A DNA stretch of 64,000 nt from Cellvibrionales bacterium UBA4451 (GTDB taxonomy: Bacteria > Pseudomonadota > Gammaproteobacteria > Pseudomonadales > Porticoccaceae), in NCBI GenBank assembly GCA_002390285.1, contig DGPB01000011.1, forward strand, positions 173,522 to 237,521. The letters run 5' to 3'. Shown here piece after piece: positions 1 through 9,230 of the stretch. The notes under the pieces were generated by a model, which ran no database searches, was not told the origin of the DNA, and saw nothing but the letters and a program-made list of their open reading frames with translations. The position numbers and the translations under genes are program-made. How positions within the stretch are numbered: position 1 is the stretch's first letter; each line of letters begins with the position of its first letter.

Positions 1-735
1 CCCGGACACATCACCCATCACCAAGGCAAAATGTTTTTCATTCCGAGCACTATCTAGATAGGTTTTCAGTACAAACTGGCCATATTGAGTATCGATATCG
101 CGCTCGTTAATACAACCGGTGGTTTTTTCTGTCACCAATCGATAATGAATCAGATCTGCGATAGTACCTATTTTCAGGTCATGTTTTTTCGCAAAAGCCT
201 CAAGGTCAGCACGACGGGCCATAGTGCCATCATCATTCATAATCTCGACAATCACAGCCGCTGGCTCAAACCCCGCGATTCGGGCCAGATCGCAACCGGC
301 TTCTGTATGCCCGGCACGACTCAATACGCCACCGGGCTCAGCTTGTAGTGGAAAGATATGTCCTGGCTGTACGATATCGTTGGGGCGCGCATTACTGGCC
401 ACGGCTGCTTGAATAGTACGCGCGCGATCAGCCGCAGAAATTCCCGTCGTCACCCCCTCAGCAGCCTCAATAGACAGAGTGAAGTTGGTACCGTGGCTGG
501 CGTTATTGGCATCCACCATCAGCGGCAGGTTTAACTGCCGACAGCGTTCTTCTGAAAGCGTCAAACAGATAAGGCCTCTGCCGTGAGTAGCCATAAAATT
601 GATATCTTCAGGACGAATCATCGTTGCCGCCATCAGCAGATCGCCTTCGTTCTCACGATCTTCGTCATCCATCAGGACAACCATCTTACCCTGGCGAATA
701 TCTTCCACCAGTTCTTCCAAGCTGTTCAGAGCCAT
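1..735 (-). CDS. ribBA: RibBA-type 3,4-dihydroxy-2-butanone 4-phosphate synthase, C-terminus cut by window edge
   Basis: Makes 3,4-dihydroxy-2-butanone 4-phosphate from ribulose 5-phosphate for riboflavin synthesis. Reading from ATG at 733-735 gives 245 codons with no stop before the window edge. The N-terminus carries the DHBP synthase signature [16 protein letters not shown] (about residues 18-33), followed by [10 protein letters not shown] and the later [13 protein letters not shown] motif. After about residue 205 the chain continues into the region where hybrid RibBA proteins carry a GTP cyclohydrolase II-like domain. Whether the zinc site of that domain is intact cannot be seen. It is the last visible member of a minus-strand nrdR-ribD-ribE-ribBA cluster; the gap from ribE is 64 bp. 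The family call is firm; the bifunctional status is inferred. Confidence 0.93.
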   Translation of the reverse strand, partial: MALNSLEELVEDIRQGKMVVLMDDEDRENEGDLLMAATMIRPEDINFMATHGRGLICLTLSEERCRQLNLPLMVDANNASHGTNFTLSIEAAEGVTTGISAADRARTIQAAVASNARPNDIVQPGHIFPLQAEPGGVLSRAGHTEAGCDLARIAGFEPAAVIVEIMNDDGTMARRADLEAFAKKHDLKIGTIADLIHYRLVTEKTTGCINERDIDTQYGQFVLKTYLDSARNEKHFALVMGDVSG

Positions 736-799
736 GCTTTTTTCTCTAATTACGTTCTCTAACCTAAAGCAGGTGACACCGCACCGGCCTTACATAAAA

Positions 800-1408
800 T
801 TAAACTTCAGCCGCTTTGTCACCCAGTAGCAAACGCTCCAAATAACGGGCGATAATATCCACTTCAAGATTGACCCGTGTTCCCGGCTGATAAGTGCCCA
901 TCACCGTTTTCTCAAGGGTATGCGGCACTATATTCAACTCAAACTCAGCACCTTCCACTTTGTTCACGGTAAGACTGGTGCCATCCACCGTAATCGAACC
1001 TTTATGGGCAATGTATTTGGCCAATGCTTTCGGCGCACGGATACGGAACTGCTCGGAGCGAGCATCCGGATGCCGACTCACCACCTCACCCACATCATCC
1101 ACATGACCCGAGACTAAATGCCCGCCAAGTCGAGTCTTGGGAGTCAGCGCCCGCTCCAGGTTCACCAATGTGCCCGTAGACCAATCGCCAATTGATGTCA
1201 TTGCTAGCGATTCGGCTGACACATCAGCCACATAGCCGTCACCGGGCAAATCTACCACCGTCAAGCAGACGCCATTGGTCGCAATGCTGTCACCCAACTG
1301 AACCTCTCTCAAATCCAGCTCATTGGTTTTCACTCGCAGTCGCACATCGCCACCACGGGATTCACAAATAACCACTTCGCCTATTGCTTCAATAATGCCG
1401 GTAAACAT
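800..1408 (-). CDS. ribE: riboflavin synthase, alpha chain
   Basis: Catalyses dismutation of two 6,7-dimethyl-8-ribityllumazine molecules to riboflavin plus the pyrimidine precursor. I start it at ATG 1406-1408 because the family begins MFTGIIEAIG; an 18-residue upstream extension in the same frame looks non-coding. The 202-residue product has the expected two repeated lumazine-binding barrels: N-terminal half with GDSIATNGVCLTV and GHLVSGHVDDVGEV, C-terminal half with IAHKGSITVDGTSLTVN and ending near EVDIIARYLERLL. Length matches the family (about 200-220). Lies between ribD (91 bp upstream) and ribBA (64 bp downstream) in the same direction, so probably co-transcribed. Called ribC in some naming schemes. 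Confidence 0.95.
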   Translation of the reverse strand: MFTGIIEAIGEVVICESRGGDVRLRVKTNELDLREVQLGDSIATNGVCLTVVDLPGDGYVADVSAESLAMTSIGDWSTGTLVNLERALTPKTRLGGHLVSGHVDDVGEVVSRHPDARSEQFRIRAPKALAKYIAHKGSITVDGTSLTVNKVEGAEFELNIVPHTLEKTVMGTYQPGTRVNLEVDIIARYLERLLLGDKAAEV

Positions 1409-1498
1409 AACAATCACTATTCGAGTTGCGAGACACCACCACCTATCTTCAAGTGACGTCATTAATTATTTAATGGCGCTGTTATCCAATGATAACGG

Positions 1499-2611
1499 TC
1501 ATTCAACCAGCGTGGCCGTTATTCGAATGTCATCACCCACTTGCCGTATATCGGTGATATCCAACGCCACCTGCTGATCCATCGTATCGAGCGGCAGGGT
1601 CAGCAGCGGTCGCGCCGAGCTACCGAGCAGCTTGGGCGCCATATAAAAGACAAACTCATCGACCAGTCCTGCCTGTAAAAAAGACCCGGCCAATTCTGAA
1701 CCGGCCTCTATCAGCACCTGGTTACATTCTTTTTCTGCCAGTGTCTTTAACAGTGCAACCAAATCAACTTGGCCACCCTCTCCTGCCAGACAAACAACCT
1801 CAGCGCCCGCCATAGAAGGGGAGAAAGGGAGCAAACCATCGCAGGCTGTAACAACCAACGTGTTCCCTTTAGCCGACAGTACTTTTGCATCGGCTGGCGT
1901 TTTTAGCTGGCTGTCGACCACCACCCGTAGAGGCTGACGCTCAACAATGTCTTTGACATGTTCAAGCCCTAGCTCATCAGCCCGAACCGTGAGCGATGGG
2001 TTGTCGTGCAACACCGTACCTATTCCGGTGACAATGGCACAACTCTCGGCCCGTAGCCGCTGAACATCCTGACGCGCAGCAGCTCCCGTTATCCACTGAC
2101 TCTCACCACTGCCCATTGCCGTGCGACCATCCAGACTCATTGCCAGCTTCACGGTCACCCAAGGTAATCCTTGTTGCTGACGCTTCATAAAACCACGATT
2201 CAATTGCTGCGCTTCAACGTCCAGTACCGGGCCATCCACCGCAATACCTGCCTGTCGAAGTTTTGCCAAGCCATTACCCGCAACTTGAGGGTTTGGGTCG
2301 GTCATGCCGTATACCACCCGAGCAACACCAGCCTCAATCAGCGCATCCGCACAAGGAGGCGTACGCCCATAGTGACTACAGGGTTCCAGGGTGACATAAA
2401 CTGTAGCGCCCCGAGCCAGCTCACCGGCTTCGTGCAGGGCATTCACTTCTGCATGAGGCGCGCCGGCTCGTTGATGCCAGCCTTTACCGACAACATTATC
2501 GCCTTGGACAATGACACAACCTACCGCCGGATTGGGCATGCAGGTATAGCGCCCTCGAGCTGCTAATTTAAGTGCCCGGGCCATCATGACAAGGTCGCGA
2601 CTGTTTGCCAT
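1499..2611 (-). CDS. ribD: bifunctional riboflavin deaminase/reductase RibD
   Basis: Performs the second and third steps of the pyrimidine branch: deamination of the diaminopyrimidine and NADPH-dependent reduction of its ribosyl side chain. The 370-residue protein has an N-terminal cytidine-deaminase-like zinc domain (roughly residues 5-145) with GAPHAEVNAL (H and E of the catalytic site) and the PCSHYGRTPPC cysteine pair, then a C-terminal RibD_C reductase domain (about 147-365) with VTVKLAMSLDGRTA and DVQRLRAESCAIVTGIGT. Length is normal. It starts 5 bp after nrdR ends and precedes ribE, giving the common gammaproteobacterial order. The start MANSRDLVMM is the only plausible one. Confidence 0.96.
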   Translation of the reverse strand: MANSRDLVMMARALKLAARGRYTCMPNPAVGCVIVQGDNVVGKGWHQRAGAPHAEVNALHEAGELARGATVYVTLEPCSHYGRTPPCADALIEAGVARVVYGMTDPNPQVAGNGLAKLRQAGIAVDGPVLDVEAQQLNRGFMKRQQQGLPWVTVKLAMSLDGRTAMGSGESQWITGAAARQDVQRLRAESCAIVTGIGTVLHDNPSLTVRADELGLEHVKDIVERQPLRVVVDSQLKTPADAKVLSAKGNTLVVTACDGLLPFSPSMAGAEVVCLAGEGGQVDLVALLKTLAEKECNQVLIEAGSELAGSFLQAGLVDEFVFYMAPKLLGSSARPLLTLPLDTMDQQVALDITDIRQVGDDIRITATLVE

Positions 2612-2616
2612 TGGCG

Positions 2617-3090
2617 TCAGCCCTTTTCACCTTCCGGAAGATTTTGCTCCAGGCGATCCAATTCAGCCCGAAACTCACTGAGGTCCTGAAAGCTGCGATA
2701 AACCGAAGCAAATCGCACATAGGCCACTTCATCCAGCTCACGCAGCTGTCTCATCACCTGCTCACCAATCATCCGAGAGGTGACTTCCCGCTCACCCGTA
2801 GCGCGCAACTCATGCTTAATATGGGAAATGGCCTCTTCTATTCTTTCCATGTCCACCGGACGTTTTTCCAGAGCCCTTAGCAAACCGGACCTAAGCTTGC
2901 CTTCATCAAAGGGCTCACGAGTATCATCACTTTTGATCACTCGAGGCATCAGCAACTCAGCCAGTTCGTAGGTAGTGAACCGCTCTTGGCAAGAAAGACA
3001 CTCACGGCGACGACGCACCTGACCGCCCTCTGCCACCAACCGAGAATCGATTACCTTGGTATCCTCTGCGCTGCAGAAGGGACAATGCAT
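2617..3090 (-). CDS. nrdR: transcriptional repressor NrdR
   Basis: ATP-cone repressor of ribonucleotide reductase genes. The 157-residue product opens with the zinc ribbon [17 protein letters not shown] ... RRRRECLSC (four Cys in two CxxC pairs, residues 3-34) and continues with the ATP-cone domain (about residues 47-137, beginning [18 protein letters not shown]). Slightly longer than the usual 150 or so, with an acidic/basic C-terminal tail. First gene of the riboflavin cluster on this strand; the pairing nrdR-ribD is widespread. The glyA terminator lies about 150 bp upstream, so nrdR is probably the promoter-proximal gene of its own transcript. No NrdR box was identified in the window. Confidence 0.96.
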   Translation of the reverse strand: MHCPFCSAEDTKVIDSRLVAEGGQVRRRRECLSCQERFTTYELAELLMPRVIKSDDTREPFDEGKLRSGLLRALEKRPVDMERIEEAISHIKHELRATGEREVTSRMIGEQVMRQLRELDEVAYVRFASVYRSFQDLSEFRAELDRLEQNLPEGEKG

Positions 3091-3231
3091 AGCAATAACT
3101 TCATTAAATTAAACAGGGCGCATAATACCACATTTCGCCGGATTCCCGGTCTCACAACACGGGATTCAGCTCAACGCTATAGGTCAAGACTATAGGCCAA
3201 CAATGGAACGTTGCGTTTTTGAACACCCAAC

Positions 3232-3253
3232 AAAAACCCCGCATTAAGCGGGG
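3232..3253 (-). terminator. rho-independent terminator of glyA
   Basis: A 6-bp perfect GC-rich stem (CCCCGC / GCGGGG) with a 5-nt loop occupies 3237-3253. Read on the minus strand it is followed by a short T run (3232-3236). It sits 24 bp past the glyA stop codon, in the right orientation to end glyA transcription before nrdR. Confidence 0.8.
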
Positions 3254-3277
3254 CATTAAGCTGTTAGCCGACGTCGA

Positions 3278-4537
3278 TTATCCGTAGACCGGAAAGTGGC
3301 TGCAGATATCCAACACCTTGGCCTTAACTTCTGGAATAACCTGCTCAGATGTGTCATTTTCCAGACTATCCAGCACATCACAAATCCAGTTTGTCAGCTG
3401 AATAGACTCTGCCTCAGCAAAACCGCGGGTCGTTATTGCCGGCGTACCGATACGCAGGCCAGAAGTAACAAACGGAGAGCGCGGGTCATTTGGAACGGCA
3501 TTTTTGTTAACCGTGATATAAGCGCGACCCAAGGCAGCGTCTGCATCTTTACCGGTATATTCCTTGCCAATCAGATCCACCAGCATCAGATGGTTTTCAG
3601 TGCCGTTTGACACAATCTTGATACCGCGCTCCATAAAGGTAGCCGCCATCGCCTTCGCGTTCTTCACCACTTGCTGCTGATAGGTTTTGAACTCGTCAGT
3701 CATCGCCTCTTTGAACGATACCGCCTTCGCTGCAATCACATGGCACAACGGACCGCCCTGACCACCGGGGAATACCGCCGAATTAATTTTCTTGGCCAGC
3801 TCTTCACTGTTAGTGAGAATAATGCCACCGCGTGGGCCACGCAGCGTTTTATGGGTAGTAGAGGTTACTACGTCGGCAAATGGCATCGGATTGGGATACA
3901 CACCCGCCGCAATCAACCCCGCCACATGAGCCATATCCACCATCAGGTAGGCCCCAACCTTATCGGCGATCTCACGAAACCGCGCCCAATCCAGCACACC
4001 AGAATAAGCGGAGAAGCCAGCAATAATCATTTTGGGTTGATGCTCAACCGCCAGCGCTTCTATCTGATCGTAATCCACCAATCCTGTTTCTGGATTCAGC
4101 CCATACTGCACCGCGTTGTAAATTTTGCCGGAGAAGCTTGGCTTGGCACCGTGAGTCAGGTGGCCACCAGCATCTAGGCTCATTCCAAGCACGGTCTCTC
4201 CGGGCAAACAAAGTGCTTGATATACCGCACTATTAGCCTGAGAACCCGAGTGTGGCTGAACATTCGCATATCCGGCGCCGAACAACGATTTAACGCGTTC
4301 AATGGCCATCTCTTCGGTCTTATCAACAAACTCACAACCACCGTAATAACGCTTATGGGGATACCCCTCCGCGTATTTATTGGTGAGCTTGGTACCCTGT
4401 GCAGCCATTACAGCTGGGCTGGTATAGTTTTCAGACGCAATCAGCTCGATATGCTCTTCCTGACGCTGCTCTTCCTGTTGGATGGCAGCCCATACTTCTG
4501 GGTCAAAACTGGCAATGGTTTGGTCTTTATCAAACAT
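3278..4537 (-). CDS. glyA: serine hydroxymethyltransferase
   Basis: PLP enzyme interconverting serine plus tetrahydrofolate with glycine plus 5,10-methylene-THF; cytosolic one-carbon supply. The start is ATG 4535-4537 ([16 protein letters not shown]), giving 419 residues, the normal length; an in-frame upstream extension of 24 residues is not conserved-looking. Diagnostic sites: [13 protein letters not shown] near residue 35, [45 protein letters not shown], and the PLP-lysine motif [15 protein letters not shown]. Monocistronic in appearance, with a strong terminator just downstream. Confidence 0.97.
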   Translation of the reverse strand: MFDKDQTIASFDPEVWAAIQQEEQRQEEHIELIASENYTSPAVMAAQGTKLTNKYAEGYPHKRYYGGCEFVDKTEEMAIERVKSLFGAGYANVQPHSGSQANSAVYQALCLPGETVLGMSLDAGGHLTHGAKPSFSGKIYNAVQYGLNPETGLVDYDQIEALAVEHQPKMIIAGFSAYSGVLDWARFREIADKVGAYLMVDMAHVAGLIAAGVYPNPMPFADVVTSTTHKTLRGPRGGIILTNSEELAKKINSAVFPGGQGGPLCHVIAAKAVSFKEAMTDEFKTYQQQVVKNAKAMAATFMERGIKIVSNGTENHLMLVDLIGKEYTGKDADAALGRAYITVNKNAVPNDPRSPFVTSGLRIGTPAITTRGFAEAESIQLTNWICDVLDSLENDTSEQVIPEVKAKVLDICSHFPVYG

Positions 4538-4644
4538 GAGTCTCACACTGGTAGTGGGTGTAAAAAAGAGTGCGAATTGTACACAAAACAACCGCGAAAT
4601 CCCACGCATATTGAAGGGAAGCTATCTACTAAAGCCCGAAGTTG

Positions 4645-7600
4645 CTACATGTTTCTGCGGTATAAACCACCAATACTATAGAGCGCAGCACTCATCTGCC
4701 CCAGCGAGCTGTATTTAGCGGCCTCCATTAGGCTTTCAAAAATATTTCCGCGGGACAGCGCCACCGATTTTAATTGCACGAGGGCTGCTTCCGCCTCTTT
4801 GCTATGAAGCGCCTTATACCCATTAAGGTTATCCACCTGAAGCTGTTTCTCCGCATCATCCGAGCGCGCTAACTCCCTACCCTCAATAGTTTCTTCAGCG
4901 CCCGCTTCTGGGAGGAAGGTATTCACCCCTATTAACGGCAAGCTACCATCGTGTTTTTTGTGTTCGTAGTACATGCTTTCTTCCTGAATTTTACCCCGCT
5001 GATACATGGTATCCATGGCGCCCAATACGCCACCGCGCTCAGAAATTTTCTCAAACTCGGCATAGACAGCCTCCTCCACGAGATCAGTAAGCTGCTCAAT
5101 AATGAACGAGCCCTGCCAGGGGTTCTCGCAGAAATTCAGCCCAAACTCACGGTTGATCACCAACTGGATTGCCACTGCCCGACGCACTGATTCCTCGGTC
5201 GGCGTAGTGATCGCCTCGTCATAAGCGTTGGTATGCAAACTATTGGTATTATCAAAAATCGCATAGAGCGCCTGCAAAGTAGTACGGATATCGTTAAAGC
5301 TCATTTCCTGTGCGTGCAGACTGCGACCCGAGGTTTGAATATGGTATTTGAGCATCTGGCTTCGTGGACTGGCACCGTAACGCTCTTTCATCGCCCTCGC
5401 CCAAATGCGACGGGCCACCCGACCCACAACCGCATATTCGGGGTCCATACCATTGGAAAAGAAGAAGCTGAAGTTGGGCACAAAATCATCCACCTTCATG
5501 CCTCTAGATAAATAGTACTCCACCAGGGTGAAACCATTGGATAGGGTAAAGGCCAGATGGGAGATCGGGTTCGCCCCCGCCTCAGCAATATGATAGCCAC
5601 TCACCGATACGCTGTAGTAATTGCGCACATTATTGACAATAAAGTATTCCTGCACATCGCCCATCATTTTCATGGCAAAGTTGGTGGAAAAAATACAGGT
5701 ATTCTGAGCCTGATCCTCTTTCAGAATGTCGGCCTGTACCGTCCCCCTGACAGAGGAAAGCGTCTCTTTTTTGATCCGTGCGTAGGTCTCTGCATCCACC
5801 AGCTTATCGCCCGTTATACCCAACAGTGCCAACCCGAGCCCATCGTGCCCTTCGGGAAGCTCACCGGTATAGGACGGTCGCGACGCTTTATTAAATGACC
5901 GGCCCTTATCCTTAAATAAGGCATTAATTTTCTTTTGGGCCTCGCCCCATTCACCACTTTCTTTGAGGTGTTTTTCCACCTGCTGATCGATGGCTGCATT
6001 CATAAAAAAAGCGAGGATCATGGGCGCCGGGCCATTGATCGTCATGGACACCGAGGTTGTCGCCGAGCAGAGATCAAACCCGGAATAGAGTTTTTTCATA
6101 TCATCCAGGGTCGCAATCGACACCCCGGAATTACCTACTTTTCCCCATATATCTAGCCGTGGATCAGGATCCGCGCCATAAAGCGTGACCGAATCAAAGG
6201 CCGTGGAAAGCCGTGTCGCCACCTGCCCTCTAGACAGAAAATGGAAACGACGATTGGTTCGCTCTGGCGTACCTTCACCCGCAAACATCCGGGTGGGATC
6301 CTCTCCAGAGCGGCGGTAGGGAAATACGCCCGCGGTATAGGGGTAACTGCCAGGAAGATTCTCCGCCAGCAAAAAAACCAGCAACTCCCCCCAATCTTGA
6401 TATTGAGGTGCAGCTACTTTCGGCACCATCAAATGACTGAGAGACTCCACATAATTATTGCCCGTGACCTCCTTGCCGCGAATGGGATAGCTAAAATGGG
6501 CCTGTTCAATGCCCCGCTTTCGGTCGGGCCACGCCTGCAATAGACGAATTGACTCATCCGCCATACCAGCAAGTGCTTCTTGATAGCGCTGCCGAAGGGC
6601 AAACAATGTGTGGTCTGCCTGATCATCCGCTAGCACTGCCAAATCATAGCGACGAAGTGGCTCGGGTAAAGCCGGATCGGCTAACGACTTCAGTACCTGA
6701 TAACTTTGATAGGCCACAGACGCCAGCTCAGACTGCTGAGCATTATTGGCCTTAATATGGCGCCCCTGCTCGCTGAGCTCCGCCAGATAACGAACACGGT
6801 TGTTGGGAATAAGAGCAACGGATGTGGGCTCTTCATGGGCCTCGCTGCCCAAGGGTAACCACGCTTTGTTTTTTAAACCCTTTTTTTCGATCAACAGCCG
6901 GCACAGGTTGTAAAACACCCGATTGACTCCTGGGTCATTAAACTGACTAGCAATGGTTGGGTACACCGGTATTTGGCTAGGCTCAAACGCAAAGGCATTG
7001 TGATTTCTCTGCCACTGCTTGCGAATATCACGAAGCGCATCCTCAGCACCACGCTTGTCATACTTATTGAGAATGATCATATCCGCGTAATCGATCATAT
7101 CGATTTTTTCCAGCTGACTGGCGGCACCGTAATCACTGGTCATCGCATAGATAGAGAAATCGACCAGATCAACAATCTCGGAATCACTTTGGCCGATGCC
7201 TGCGGTTTCCACCAAAACCAAGTCATACTCCATCGACTTCAAAAACAGAATGACATCACCCAGCATCTCACTGGTGGCACGATGCTGCCTACGTGTCGCC
7301 ATAGAGCGCATAAAGATATTTTTGGAAGACAAGCAATTCATGCGAATCCTATCGCCTAGCAGTGCTCCCCCGGTACGACGTCGGGTCGGGTCCACCGCCA
7401 GCACAGCAATTCGCATATCTGGCCATTGCTGCAAAAATCGATCGAGCAATTCATCGACCGTACTGCTTTTGCCCGAGCCTCCGGTACCGGTCACGCCAAT
7501 GACCGGTGTTTCCCCGGCCATTGACGCCCACTCTTCTTTCAAGGCTATTAGGCATGGCTTGGCAATAAAGCCTTCTTCAATCGCAGAAATCATCTGCGCC

Positions 7601-8109
7601 ACCTTCACCTCATCATCTTTATTGGGCGCTACGGGCTGACAAATATCGGTACGATCTTGCTGCGCAAGTGCAACCAGATCCTCAATCATCCCTATCAGCC
7701 CCATCTCCATCCCGTGAGTCGGGTGGTAAATTCGAACCACGCCCTCGGACTCAAGCTGGGCAATTTCTTCCAGCGTAATGGTTCCGCCGCCGCCACCAAA
7801 TACTTTGATATGCCCTGCGTCACTCGCTCTGAGAAGCTGAAGGGTATAGCGAAAATACTCCATGTGACCGCCCTGGTAGGAGCTAATGGCGATGGCATCC
7901 GCATTTTCCTGAACAGCAGCCCGCACCACCTCGGCCACACTGCGGTTGTGACCCAAATGTATGACCTCTGCTCCATGAGCCTGAATCAGCCGACGCATCA
8001 CATTGATTGCAGCATCGTGGCCATCAAACAACGAAGTTGCCGTGATAAACCGCAATGGCCTGGCTTTTGTTTCGGATTGACCTACAGTTTTACTTATCGT
8101 GCCTGCCAT
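4645..8109 (-). CDS. icmF: fused B12-dependent isobutyryl-CoA mutase IcmF
   Basis: Adenosylcobalamin-dependent carbon-skeleton mutase fused to its own G-protein chaperone (1154 residues; family about 1,090-1,150). Domain order seen: B12-binding domain (about 18-150, DGHDAAI at 29-35 with base-off ligand His31), a MeaI-type GTPase (about 190-410, P-loop GTGGSGKSS at 208-216, ETAGIGQSD near 301, NKYDKRG near 348), a linker, then the mutase barrel (about 540-1154). In the barrel the substrate-selecting position equivalent to Tyr89 of methylmalonyl-CoA mutase is Phe596 (TAGVF) and the position equivalent to Arg207 is Gln802 (DQAQNT), the pair known to mark isobutyryl-CoA rather than methylmalonyl-CoA mutases; His840 of GYHIAEAG is kept. 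Alignment was by eye. A FadR-type regulator is divergently transcribed, with a palindrome between. Confidence 0.95.
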   Translation of the reverse strand: MAGTISKTVGQSETKARPLRFITATSLFDGHDAAINVMRRLIQAHGAEVIHLGHNRSVAEVVRAAVQENADAIAISSYQGGHMEYFRYTLQLLRASDAGHIKVFGGGGGTITLEEIAQLESEGVVRIYHPTHGMEMGLIGMIEDLVALAQQDRTDICQPVAPNKDDEVKVAQMISAIEEGFIAKPCLIALKEEWASMAGETPVIGVTGTGGSGKSSTVDELLDRFLQQWPDMRIAVLAVDPTRRRTGGALLGDRIRMNCLSSKNIFMRSMATRRQHRATSEMLGDVILFLKSMEYDLVLVETAGIGQSDSEIVDLVDFSIYAMTSDYGAASQLEKIDMIDYADMIILNKYDKRGAEDALRDIRKQWQRNHNAFAFEPSQIPVYPTIASQFNDPGVNRVFYNLCRLLIEKKGLKNKAWLPLGSEAHEEPTSVALIPNNRVRYLAELSEQGRHIKANNAQQSELASVAYQSYQVLKSLADPALPEPLRRYDLAVLADDQADHTLFALRQRYQEALAGMADESIRLLQAWPDRKRGIEQAHFSYPIRGKEVTGNNYVESLSHLMVPKVAAPQYQDWGELLVFLLAENLPGSYPYTAGVFPYRRSGEDPTRMFAGEGTPERTNRRFHFLSRGQVATRLSTAFDSVTLYGADPDPRLDIWGKVGNSGVSIATLDDMKKLYSGFDLCSATTSVSMTINGPAPMILAFFMNAAIDQQVEKHLKESGEWGEAQKKINALFKDKGRSFNKASRPSYTGELPEGHDGLGLALLGITGDKLVDAETYARIKKETLSSVRGTVQADILKEDQAQNTCIFSTNFAMKMMGDVQEYFIVNNVRNYYSVSVSGYHIAEAGANPISHLAFTLSNGFTLVEYYLSRGMKVDDFVPNFSFFFSNGMDPEYAVVGRVARRIWARAMKERYGASPRSQMLKYHIQTSGRSLHAQEMSFNDIRTTLQALYAIFDNTNSLHTNAYDEAITTPTEESVRRAVAIQLVINREFGLNFCENPWQGSFIIEQLTDLVEEAVYAEFEKISERGGVLGAMDTMYQRGKIQEESMYYEHKKHDGSLPLIGVNTFLPEAGAEETIEGRELARSDDAEKQLQVDNLNGYKALHSKEAEAALVQLKSVALSRGNIFESLMEAAKYSSLGQMSAALYSIGGLYRRNM

Positions 8110-8180
8110 GATTATTCCTCACATCATCTCGCTCAGAAACAAAACTTATTCGTCGCTCAACCTAGTCATAACGTCAATGC

Positions 8181-8205
8181 TGACATATTGTCCGACAATA
8201 TGTCA
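8181..8205. promoter_or_regulatory. perfect palindrome, likely operator of the divergent FadR-type regulator
   Basis: Two perfect 11-bp arms (TGACATATTGT and ACAATATGTCA) flank a 3-bp CCG spacer. The centre TTGTCCGACAA has the TTGT-N3-ACAA form typical of GntR/FadR-subfamily operators. It is the strongest symmetric element between icmF (start 8109) and the regulator (start 8296), about 72-96 bp upstream of icmF and 91-115 bp upstream of the regulator. On the minus strand a TTGACA hexamer is built into its edge, so protein bound here could occlude an icmF promoter. Function inferred. Confidence 0.7.
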
Positions 8206-8295
8206 ATTTACCGAAACCTGATACACTTACCCCACTATAGGCTTCGATTTCAAACGCATCCCGCTAGCAGAATGAAGCACAACACTTAAGACCCA

Positions 8296-9048
8296 ATGAA
8301 CCGATGCCAGCACATGCCTAAAAATATAAATTTTGACAAACTATCTCACCAACCCGCTTATCGGGTCGTCAGCGAAAAAATTCGCAATGCCATTGTGTCG
8401 GGAGAGATAAAAACCGGGGAATTACTGCCCACCGAGACCACCCTCGCCGAACAGTTCGGCGTAACTCGCTCCACCATTCGCGAAGCCATTAGACTTTTGG
8501 AACATGGCGGTATGCTGGGCCGGGCAGACCGCAAACGCTTGGTAGTCACCCTTCCTCAAACCGATACTGTAGGACGATCTGTCAGCTCAGCACTATTAAT
8601 GCACCGGGTGACCTATGAAGAGTTGTGGCAGGTCGCCATGGGCCTGGAGCCCCTCGCCAGTAAATTGGCCTGCTCGACAGCCACCGCCAAAGACAAACAA
8701 CGATTGACCGCCAACCTCGTTCACACCGCTGAAGTGATGGACAACCACGATGCTCTGCTAGAAGCTGAAATCGAATTTCACGACCTACTCGCCAACGCGA
8801 CCCACAACAGCGCCCTGCTGCTAGCCAGAGCGCCGCTTAATGAACTGTTCTACCCGGCTGCCTGGGGCGCGGTGATCCGGGCCCTCTCACCCGGCAAACG
8901 AATTCTGGTGGCACACCAACATATCTATGGCGCCATCTGCGCAAACAATCCAGACAAGGCAGAAGAGTGGATGAAAAAACATATGCTCGATTTTCGGCGC
9001 GGCATAGAAATGGGCAACCTAGGCTTCAATGAACCGGTAAAGGGCTAA
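8296..9048 (+). CDS. FadR-subfamily GntR transcriptional regulator (HTH + FCD)
   Basis: 250-residue regulator with an N-terminal winged helix of GntR type (about residues 20-85: YRVVSEKIRNAIVSGEI, LPTETTLAEQFGVTRSTIREAIRLLEHGG) and an all-helical FCD effector domain (about 105-240) whose histidines lie in EFHDLLANATHNS and AHQHIYGAI, as in metal-binding FCD proteins. An internal ATG at 8314 (residue 7) is an alternative start. It is divergent to icmF with a shared 186-bp intergenic region holding a perfect FadR-like palindrome, so local control of icmF, plausibly with an acyl-CoA or branched-chain acid effector, is the simplest reading. Effector unknown. Confidence 0.88.
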   Translation: MNRCQHMPKNINFDKLSHQPAYRVVSEKIRNAIVSGEIKTGELLPTETTLAEQFGVTRSTIREAIRLLEHGGMLGRADRKRLVVTLPQTDTVGRSVSSALLMHRVTYEELWQVAMGLEPLASKLACSTATAKDKQRLTANLVHTAEVMDNHDALLEAEIEFHDLLANATHNSALLLARAPLNELFYPAAWGAVIRALSPGKRILVAHQHIYGAICANNPDKAEEWMKKHMLDFRRGIEMGNLGFNEPVKG

Positions 9049-9230
9049 GAAATGAAACAAGAGAGCGCGGAGTTTTACCAAACACCGCGCACGCCACTCA
9101 CAGCCACCGCTTTCTGGACTATGTTTAGCACCACGCGCTACACTATGAATGTTTTTACAGGCCATTACTGTTACCAACATATTTCCGCTAAAATACCGGC
9201 TGCTCAAACAACCTCTAGTTGCTGAATCCA

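Noticed and set aside
4645..8109. Methylmalonyl-CoA mutase annotation
   Set aside because: The fused B12-GTPase-mutase order and the Phe/Gln pair fit IcmF instead.
7657..8289. 210-codon plus-strand frame opposite icmF
   Set aside because: Antisense shadow of the icmF B12 domain; translation shows no family features.
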